Assembly: GCA_021735115.1 (NCBI GenBank)
Contig: JAIPHQ010000002.1
Span: forward strand, 1 to 20,121
Length of the DNA stretch: 20,121 nucleotides
Reading direction: 5' to 3'
Source of the DNA: Candidatus Omnitrophota bacterium
Lineage (GTDB): Bacteria > Omnitrophota > Koll11 > Duberdicusellales > 4484-171
Below, piece after piece: positions 14,143-20,121 of this stretch. Positions within the stretch are counted from its first letter, which is position 1; every line of letters starts with the position of its first letter. The notes under the pieces are model-generated. The model was not told the DNA's origin. It searched no databases and was given only the letters and a program-made list of their open reading frames with translations. A program made the position numbers and the translations under genes.

Positions 14143-17100
14143 CTAGATAAGCAACAGCTGCTTTTATCGTTTTATTAGGATAAATATCAGCTACGGCTTT
14201 AGCATAACTTTTTAATTGGTTATAATAAACTTTTTTAGGTTGATAGCCTTTTTTATAATCAACGATTACTGCTTTATCTTTAAAAATTAATAGTCTGTCT
14301 ATTCTTTTGGTAGCTCCGTTTTTATCTACTATCTCTTTTTCACAATAAACAGAAGCTTTCGGCACAAAAAAAATATCCTTGAAATTATTATGAGTTATAA
14401 TTTCTTTTATTTTCTTTCGATAGCTACTAATATCTTTTATAAAAAAACTATTTTTTATCTCAGAGATAGCCGCATCAATATAGCTATCTATATCTTTACC
14501 AAAACAGTCCTCTATAACTGATAAAGCTTGATGTAAAATTATGCCCTGTTTTATTTTTTCCTTTGCTTGCCCTATCCTTACCTGAGAAAATTCTTCGTTT
14601 AAATACCTAGACCAATCTTTATATTGTGAGGCTTTTGATTTTTTTACTTTGGGCCTGGTTAATAAAGAAGGATAATCAACTTTTTTACCTTTTTCTATTC
14701 TATCTTCATCAATTAAAAATAAAGCTTGGTTGGTTGATTTTCCGCTTTTTTTGGGAATAAATAAATAAAGTTCATACTTGGGCCTAGTTAAAGCTACATA
14801 AATGCTATTAAGCTCATCAATACAAGCAAGCTTGTAATTTTCCTGATAGATCTTTTTTAATCTGGTTGAATAACGCCGGTACTCCTTGGTGACCCTCAAT
14901 AGATGTAGCTTAGAATTATTTGTTGTCTCTAGATACGATTTGGTACCGGCTGTTCCTGTTTCTGGAGAAATATTCATCTTTAAAAACGGAACAATCACTA
15001 CTGGAAACTCCAACCCTTTTGCTTTGTGAATAGTTAAAATTTTGACAGAGTTTTTTAGAGTTGTATCAACATAAAGCTTCTCGGGACTAGGATTTTTAAG
15101 ATATTCCAAAAATCCCCAAAGCCCTATTTTTTCTTCTTGGCTATCCTTGCAAAGCTGAAGAAATTTCTTAAAAAAAGCTTGAAATTGGGGAAAATTTTTA
15201 ATCAAATCAAATTGTTTATAGATTGTAATAAGCAACTGATAAGGAGAGATAAACCCTACAGTTTTAAAAAATGGGGCTATCTCTTTTTTCCAAATTTCCG
15301 GAAATTGATTGGAAAACTTTCTGTAAAGATTAGCTTTATCTTTTTTATTATTCTCATGCAAATCAAAAAGGAAAGCCCTCAGTTTACTCTTATCTAGACC
15401 GGTTTTCTTGCTAAAAATATCTCCCAAAATAAATGAAGCAAAACTCAAATCATCAACTGGGGAATAAAGAAATCCTAAGAAACTTAATATTTCTTTTATT
15501 TGAGGATGCTCTAAGACATTTAAGGTTTTTTCAGACTCAACCGGAAACCCTTCTTCTAGCAGCCACCCTGTCAAAAGTTCCAATTCACGATTATCCCTGG
15601 TAAGTAAAGCGATGTCAGCTAGATTAAAACGCTTTTTTAGATCTTTAACAAGACTTACTAATTTTTGCCTTACTATTTGGTTGCGCTGATTTTGGTTGTC
15701 TTCATTTATTTTTTCAGCGTAAACATATCCAGAGTTATTGCCTTTTCGATAGCTTTGTTCTGAATCACAAAAATTAGTTGCAATTTGCTTTAGACAGATA
15801 TCACTTTCTAATTCTTTTGAAATTTTTGATTCCTTTAAGAATCTTGAAAGATTTTTAGAAGAAAAAATAAAATTATTAAATTCAACTATTTCTTTTTGGC
15901 TCCGCCAATTCTTTTTTAAGAGTAAAATATCCGGTTTATAATCTCGAAATTTTTCCTTTATCTTATTAAATAATTGGCTTTGCCCGCCGCGAAAACGATA
16001 AATTGCCTGCTTTTTATCCCCTACATAAAAAAGAGTTCCACCAGACGACAAGCCTTCTTCAACCATCAGATTCAAATTATCCCATTGGATTCTGCTGGTA
16101 TCCTGGAACTCATCAATTAAATAATGTTGGAATCGGGTAGCCAACCGATAATAAAGCTCAGCTACAGTTATCCCCTGCTGGCTAAAAAGAAACCGAGCTT
16201 GATGGTTAAGCTGACTTAGGAATAAAACATCTTCCTTTTGCGAAAAGGATTCAAAAACAGCCCCCACTTCATTAAATAAACCAATATAAGGATTGTAAGA
16301 AACTTCTGCTTCCAATTCAACGACTTGCCCAATCTGTCTATACACTGTTTCCCATTGTGTCAAGAAATCCTTATTAGCAGGTTCTCCTTTATTTAAGGAA
16401 GGATATTGCTTAGATAAACTATTCGGCAATTTTGCAATTTCAAATTGCGAATTATTTTGTTCGATAAAATTTAAAATAGATTTTTTGCTGCGTTTATTGA
16501 TATTAGAAGGAAAATCCTCAGACAATTTTTTAATTTTTTTATAAACCCGGCTCTTAGCTTTAAGTAATGAGTCGAGGCTAACTTCATATTTAGAAAAATC
16601 TTTACCATAACGGTTAACTAATTCAAAAAGAGCTATCATTAAATCTAAAATTTTGTCTTTAGGAAACCAACTTCCTCTATTTTCAACAAATAAATAGTGG
16701 CGCAAAAAATCATTTAGTTCCTTACTTAGATTTTTATCAGATAGTGATCTATCTATCAAACTATCTAAAGCATAAATAAGATAATCTTTATAATCCCTTT
16801 TTATTTTAAATGTTGCAGAACGGCCAATATGCAAAGAACAGCCTAGAAGCAAAGAGTTAATAAAACTATCTATAGTTTTTACTCCAAAATAACTATAGTG
16901 GCGGATAATTTCTTCAATTAACAAAAAAGCTCTCTGACGGGCAAAGTCATAGTCAACACCCAGACTATCAAGAATATCCTTTTTTTGTTCATCAGTTTGA
17001 AAAGAATCTAGAGCGATATTCTTTAAAATCTCTAGAATTCTTTCTTTCATCTCATAAGCAGCTTTATTGGTAAAGGTAATAGCTAAAATTGTACGTAGAT

Positions 17101-17242
17101 AATCAGCCGCAGGCACAGAACGATTAATCAAAATTTGTAAAAAACGTTTAGCTAGCGTATAAGTTTTTCCTGATCCGGCAGAAGCCTCAACTATGGCTAT
17201 TTGGGGAGATTTAAGCGGTATAAAATTTTTATTGTCTGCCAT
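14114..17242 (-). CDS. addA: AddA-like UvrD-family helicase-nuclease
   Basis: This SF1A helicase with a C-terminal nuclease processes DNA ends for recombination together with AddB. Counting from the TTG at 17248, visible motifs are Walker A ASAGSGKT (22-29), ITFTNKAAYEMKERI (57-71), DEFQDT (about 378-383) and VGDKKQAIYRFRGG (about 405-418). LKKNWRSQKEIV, LTIHKAKGLEFP (about 735-746) and YVALTRPKYELYLF (about 815-829) follow. The nuclease end has GIILHQALSVIE and then RIDRLLI plus VIVDYKKGY (about 981-1001), the PD-(D/E)xK core, and a QL-x(2)-Y element. The total is about 1,040 residues, somewhat shorter than B. subtilis AddA. I chose the ATG at 17242 over the TTG at 17248. The gene follows a 105-nt gap after pilZ, so it may have its own promoter, though I cannot identify one firmly. 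Confidence 0.92.
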   Translation of the reverse strand: MADNKNFIPLKSPQIAIVEASAGSGKTYTLAKRFLQILINRSVPAADYLRTILAITFTNKAAYEMKERILEILKNIALDSFQTDEQKKDILDSLGVDYDFARQRAFLLIEEIIRHYSYFGVKTIDSFINSLLLGCSLHIGRSATFKIKRDYKDYLIYALDSLIDRSLSDKNLSKELNDFLRHYLFVENRGSWFPKDKILDLMIALFELVNRYGKDFSKYEVSLDSLLKAKSRVYKKIKKLSEDFPSNINKRSKKSILNFIEQNNSQFEIAKLPNSLSKQYPSLNKGEPANKDFLTQWETVYRQIGQVVELEAEVSYNPYIGLFNEVGAVFESFSQKEDVLFLSQLNHQARFLFSQQGITVAELYYRLATRFQHYLIDEFQDTSRIQWDNLNLMVEEGLSSGGTLFYVGDKKQAIYRFRGGQSQLFNKIKEKFRDYKPDILLLKKNWRSQKEIVEFNNFIFSSKNLSRFLKESKISKELESDICLKQIATNFCDSEQSYRKGNNSGYVYAEKINEDNQNQRNQIVRQKLVSLVKDLKKRFNLADIALLTRDNRELELLTGWLLEEGFPVESEKTLNVLEHPQIKEILSFLGFLYSPVDDLSFASFILGDIFSKKTGLDKSKLRAFLFDLHENNKKDKANLYRKFSNQFPEIWKKEIAPFFKTVGFISPYQLLITIYKQFDLIKNFPQFQAFFKKFLQLCKDSQEEKIGLWGFLEYLKNPSPEKLYVDTTLKNSVKILTIHKAKGLEFPVVIVPFLKMNISPETGTAGTKSYLETTNNSKLHLLRVTKEYRRYSTRLKKIYQENYKLACIDELNSIYVALTRPKYELYLFIPKKSGKSTNQALFLIDEDRIEKGKKVDYPSLLTRPKVKKSKASQYKDWSRYLNEEFSQVRIGQAKEKIKQGIILHQALSVIEDCFGKDIDSYIDAAISEIKNSFFIKDISSYRKKIKEIITHNNFKDIFFVPKASVYCEKEIVDKNGATKRIDRLLIFKDKAVIVDYKKGYQPKKVYYNQLKSYAKAVADIYPNKTIKAAVAYLDECQKEYLF

Positions 17243-17258
17243 AACCAAACCATAACTA

Positions 17259-17272
17259 CCGGTTACAACCGG
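17259..17272. repeat. Short inverted repeat just upstream of addA
   Basis: CCGGTT and AACCGG enclose two bases (AC), 17 nt before the addA ATG. This lies in the only gap in the upper half of the window (17249-17353), which is otherwise AT-rich. A TAAAAT/GATAAA box lies further upstream but has no convincing -35 partner. The repeat could be an operator or an mRNA hairpin over the start region. Confidence 0.4.
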
Positions 17273-17353
17273 GGCTTATTTTATCTGATCGATTAGCTAA
17301 GAATAAAGGAAGTTCTAAAGAATGTAGGGAAAAATAAACTTAAAAATAACTTA

Positions 17354-17707
17354 TTAGGAAAACTTTTCTTTAAGCTTTCTATAGTAGTAATGAGCAAACT
17401 GGGCTTGCTTTTTTTCTTCAATTTTTGTAATTTGCCCTCCGCAAAAATAACCTTGCTTTGAACTGATAAATTCTGACCAAATTACTATCATTTTCATCTT
17501 CACCGGCTCATTGTCTTCAGGAAGAAAATAATTTATTGCAAGCACCTGTCCATTTTTCCATTGCAGCGATGAACAAAAACAAATACCCATAAAGGTAAAA
17601 TCACTAGCTTGAGCTTCATAGATTTTTCCTACTTCATTAATTGGTTTAATTTGTAAAAAATCAGAAGCTTCTAACCTAACTAACCTTCTTTTATTGTCCA
17701 TAATCAT
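17354..17707 (-). CDS. PilZ-domain protein (putative c-di-GMP receptor)
   Basis: This 117-residue single-domain protein has the PilZ N-terminal switch motif R-x(3)-R (Arg7/Arg11 in KRRLVRLEA). It also has a version of the D/N-x-S-x-x-G motif (Asp36-Phe-Thr38-Phe-Met-Gly41, threonine replacing serine). Beta-strands follow (MKMIVIWSEFI, GYFCGGQI) and then a helical tail. Both motifs contact cyclic di-GMP in characterised PilZ proteins. Ligand binding looks plausible but is unproven, particularly given the Ser to Thr change. It sits 14 nt after ribD with no functional link to it. The start is either the ATG at 17707 or the one two codons later at 17701. Confidence 0.78.
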   Translation of the reverse strand: MIMDNKRRLVRLEASDFLQIKPINEVGKIYEAQASDFTFMGICFCSSLQWKNGQVLAINYFLPEDNEPVKMKMIVIWSEFISSKQGYFCGGQITKIEEKKQAQFAHYYYRKLKEKFS

Positions 17708-17721
17708 AAATTATAACATAA

Positions 17722-18828
17722 TTAACTCTTTTTTCTAGCCTTAGCATAAGAAATTTTTTTTAGATATCCCCAAATTAAAATATCATTACCGATTCTTTCT
17801 ATTTTTGGCTTTTTCAACTCAGGACTTTGTTTAATCTGCTTAACTCCAGCAGCACCTACCGAGCTTAGAGCGTCTTTACCGCCAAAAATCTTAGGCGCAA
17901 TAAAAAAATAAGCCTTATCTACTAAATTTTGGCTAAAAAATCTTCCTAAAGTATCAGACCCTCCTTCAACAAATACAGACATAATGCCTATCTGGTATAA
18001 TTTCTTAAGAAGCTCTTTTAAAGAGATTCCTTTTTTGGTTACTTTAGATAGAAAAACTTTAATATTTTTAGGAAATTTATTTTTTGTGCCTAAATTTGAT
18101 GATGTAAAAATATAGGTTTTATTACTAAAATTTTTAAAAATATATGAATTCTTAGGTAAATTTAGACTCGATGAAATTATAATTTTATAAGGAACTTTAC
18201 TTAACCCATTGAGTTTTGGATTATCCTTACGTAAAGTTTCAGCTCCAATTAATACTGCATCATACCTATCACGAAGCCTACGCGAAAACTGTCTAGCTTT
18301 ATCTGTAGTTATCCACTTTGACTGACCTAAGCTGGTTGTAATCTTTCCATCTAAGCTCTGAGCTACTTTTGCAACTACAAAAGGGAGGTTGTCTTTAATA
18401 TTTTTAAAAAAAACTTCATTTATCTTACTAGCTTCTTTTTGGCAAATTCCTAAAGATACTTTAATCTTATTCTTTCTAAGTTTTCTGATAGATTTACCTT
18501 TAACTTGCGGATTAGGATCTTTAACTGCTATAACAACTCTCTTTATGCCTGCTTTAATTACCTTATCTACACAAGGCGGAGTCCTACCAAAATGAAAACA
18601 AGGTTCAAGATTAACATACAAAGTTGCGCCTTTAGTTCTAGCTCCAGCTCTCTTTAACGCCACAGCCTCTGCGTGAGCCAAGCCACACTTTTTATGAAAG
18701 CCTTTTGATATTATTTTATTATTTTTTACAACAACAGCCCCAACCAAGGGATTAGGAGAAGTTTTGCCTTGGCCTCTCTTGGCTAACTTTAAAGCTTCCT
18801 GCATAAAATAAATATCTTTTTCTATCAT
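17722..18828 (-). CDS. ribD: Bifunctional riboflavin biosynthesis protein RibD
   Basis: This carries out the deaminase and reductase steps that turn the GTP cyclohydrolase II product into 5-amino-6-(ribitylamino)uracil phosphate. The N-terminal deaminase domain (about 1-145) has the zinc site His52-Ala-Glu54 (AHAEAVAL) and Cys77/Cys86 in EPCFHFGRTPPC, with the family's NPLVGAVVV loop. The C-terminal reductase (about 150-360) shows AKVAQSLDGKI, SKWITT and VFVEGGSDTLGRFF for NADPH and substrate binding. At 368 residues it has the normal full length. The other rib genes are not in the window. The order nusB then ribD recalls the common rib-nusB linkage. Its ATG follows the PHP gene TAA with no gap. 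Confidence 0.95.
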   Translation of the reverse strand: MIEKDIYFMQEALKLAKRGQGKTSPNPLVGAVVVKNNKIISKGFHKKCGLAHAEAVALKRAGARTKGATLYVNLEPCFHFGRTPPCVDKVIKAGIKRVVIAVKDPNPQVKGKSIRKLRKNKIKVSLGICQKEASKINEVFFKNIKDNLPFVVAKVAQSLDGKITTSLGQSKWITTDKARQFSRRLRDRYDAVLIGAETLRKDNPKLNGLSKVPYKIIISSSLNLPKNSYIFKNFSNKTYIFTSSNLGTKNKFPKNIKVFLSKVTKKGISLKELLKKLYQIGIMSVFVEGGSDTLGRFFSQNLVDKAYFFIAPKIFGGKDALSSVGAAGVKQIKQSPELKKPKIERIGNDILIWGYLKKISYAKARKKS

Positions 18829-19695
18829 TTATATTTTATATTCCTTTAAGGCAACCATTTCTTTTTTTCTTTGCTTCATCTTTAAAACCCAATCGTAAGG
18901 GACATCTACACAACCAATTCCGCGTAATTTATTAAAATCTTGATGAAAATCAGAGCCTCCACTTAATAAAAGATTATTTTCTAAAGCATATTCTCTATAA
19001 AAAGATTGTTCTTTGTGACTCATGGTCGGATAAACAGCTTCAATACCATCAATGCCAAAAGATAAAAAATCATCTATCCATTCTTGCTTAATTAATTTAT
19101 GAGGATGAGCCAAAAAGGCTAAACCTCGGCTACGATGAATAAAATCTATAGCTTCTTTAGAACTAAACCGGCTCCTGCAAATATATCCGGCCTTACCGGG
19201 GCCAAGGTATCTCCTGAAGGCCTCATAGATAGAATTAACTTGCTTAATCTTTAAAAGATATTTAGCTAAATGAAGACGGGTAGGTGCAATATCTTTGACC
19301 TCTGCCAATATAGCTTCTTTATCTATAGCTACTCCTTCTAATATTAACCTCTCTACTATCTCTTTAAAGCGAATCTGCCTAATTTGATAAGCCTCATCTA
19401 TTTTTTTATTAAAAAAATCACTTTTTGTGTCAACTAAATAAGCTAAAATATGAACTTCGTCATTGTAATAAGAAGTGGTCAATTCCAGTCCTTCTACCAG
19501 TTCTAAAGAACCTAAATAAGAGTTATTTTTAACCTCTTTAACAGCTTTTATACAATCATGATCTGTAATTGAAATAGAAGAGAGTTTAACCTCTTTAGCT
19601 TTCTTTATTAACTCTTTAGGAGATAAAGCTCCATCAGAATAATAACTATGTATATGTAAATCACACTTTTTTATTTTTTTATCTTTTTCAAGCAT
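18829..19695 (-). CDS. PHP-domain phosphoesterase (YciV/RNase AM-like)
   Basis: This 288-residue metal-dependent phosphoesterase has all the PHP histidine motifs: DLHIHSYYSDG (His14, His16, Asp21), ITDHD (Asp45, His46, Asp47), EVHILAYLVD, FLAHPHK, and a terminal SGGSDFHQD. The arrangement, with an inserted helical domain in the middle (about 95-175), is that of the YciV/TrpH group. Members of that group hydrolyse nucleoside 3',5'-bisphosphates such as pAp and mature the 5' ends of rRNAs (RNase AM). It is not a DNA polymerase PHP domain. It lies 3 nt after nusB and ends directly at ribD, so all three should share a transcript. The exact substrate is inferred. Confidence 0.88.
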   Translation of the reverse strand: MLEKDKKIKKCDLHIHSYYSDGALSPKELIKKAKEVKLSSISITDHDCIKAVKEVKNNSYLGSLELVEGLELTTSYYNDEVHILAYLVDTKSDFFNKKIDEAYQIRQIRFKEIVERLILEGVAIDKEAILAEVKDIAPTRLHLAKYLLKIKQVNSIYEAFRRYLGPGKAGYICRSRFSSKEAIDFIHRSRGLAFLAHPHKLIKQEWIDDFLSFGIDGIEAVYPTMSHKEQSFYREYALENNLLLSGGSDFHQDFNKLRGIGCVDVPYDWVLKMKQRKKEMVALKEYKI

Positions 19696-19698
19696 CTA

Positions 19699-20121
19699 TT
19701 AGGCCTTTTTTTGAATGGCTTTTTCTGTTTTATAAATTTTATCTAAAATACCATTTACAAACCGAGCTGAATCTAAATCACCATAACGCTTAGCCAGCTC
19801 AATTGCTTCATTTATTGAAACTTTAGGCGGGATATCATCTAAAAAGAAAAGTTCAAAAACTGATAACCTTAAAATGTTTTTATCGACAACTGCCATCCTA
19901 TTTATTTCCCAATTTTTGGCATATTTCTTGATTATCGAATCAATTTTATCTTTATTAGAAATTATGCCTTTAACTAATTGAGAAAAAAAGTTAACAATTA
20001 ATTCGTCTTTTATAGTTTTGGCTAGAGTCCCGGAAAGAACTTCTTGAGGGTTGGCCTTTGATATTTCTATCTGGTAAAGAAGACAGAGAGCAATGTCACG
20101 GGCTTTGGATCGAGATCTCAT
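19699..20121 (-). CDS. nusB: Transcription antitermination factor NusB
   Basis: This all-helical RNA-binding protein joins NusE (S10) on boxA RNA to promote rRNA antitermination. The 140 residues match the normal NusB length (139 in E. coli). The arginine-rich start RSRSKARDIALCLLYQIE is the RNA-binding helix, and VSINEAIELAKRYGDLDSARFVNGILDKI is split across the most conserved C-terminal helices (SINEAIELAK; DSARFVNGILD). The ATG uses the last three bases of the window, so it is apparently complete, but the upstream region is not visible. It heads the nusB-PHP-ribD-pilZ run. Confidence 0.95.
   Translation of the reverse strand: MRSRSKARDIALCLLYQIEISKANPQEVLSGTLAKTIKDELIVNFFSQLVKGIISNKDKIDSIIKKYAKNWEINRMAVVDKNILRLSVFELFFLDDIPPKVSINEAIELAKRYGDLDSARFVNGILDKIYKTEKAIQKKA

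Noticed and set aside
17710..17738. TATAAT box just before pilZ suggesting an internal, leaderless promoter
   Set aside because: The hexamer at 17715-17710 is perfect, but the position 17 bases upstream reads CTAGAA, with no resemblance to TTGACA, and the region is AT-rich enough to give such boxes by chance.
1..20121. tRNA, rRNA, riboswitch or CRISPR array
   Set aside because: No cloverleaf with a CCA-type end, no rRNA-like stretch and no regularly spaced repeats were seen. No FMN riboswitch is apparent near ribD, which has no leader because it starts directly after the PHP stop.

Overview
The window is a densely packed, low-GC bacterial chromosome segment. Every gene I can support lies on the minus strand, so transcription runs from high to low coordinates. 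Neighbouring genes overlap by a few bases or sit 0 to 16 bases apart, except at four larger gaps. The combination of a secretin-type pilus or secretion operon led by an excisionase-like HTH protein, split coaB and coaC, AddAB, and a RAYT flanked by palindromes suggests a Gram-negative-type (diderm) bacterium. By overall feel it is a candidate-phylum organism such as an Omnitrophota MAG. That placement is inference; the window has no rRNA or other strong taxonomic marker.

Read in transcription order, the first block (20121 to 5716) holds housekeeping genes: nusB (transcription antitermination), a PHP-domain phosphoesterase, ribD (riboflavin) and a small PilZ protein. A 105-base gap follows, then addA-addB (double-strand break resection), a short pyruvate kinase, a TtcA-like tRNA thiolase, coaB, a RAYT transposase between two palindromic repeats, coaC, rmuC, a DUF167 gene and the laccase-fold gene pgeF. 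CoaB and CoaC are consecutive coenzyme A enzymes, here encoded separately and in the reverse of the usual fused order. The mobile element sits exactly between them.

The second block (5615 to 1) begins after a small hairpin with a near-consensus sigma-70 promoter. It encodes an excisionase-family HTH protein, a PilM-PilN fusion, a PilO-like protein, a PilP/GspC-like protein, a secretin, and a PilB/GspE assembly ATPase that runs off the left edge. These form the inner-membrane platform, outer-membrane pore and motor of a type IV pilus or type II secretion machine. No pilin, PilC/GspF platform protein or PilT lies inside the window. The ATPase starts with two tandem MshEN-type motifs, which in characterised relatives bind cyclic di-GMP, and the separate PilZ gene hints at the same second messenger.

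I see no tRNA, rRNA, CRISPR array or prophage. The points most worth a second look are the RAYT with its paired palindromes, the PilM-PilN fusion, the pyruvate kinase with no C-terminal domain and a potassium-independent-type signature, and the MshEN repeats in the pilus ATPase.
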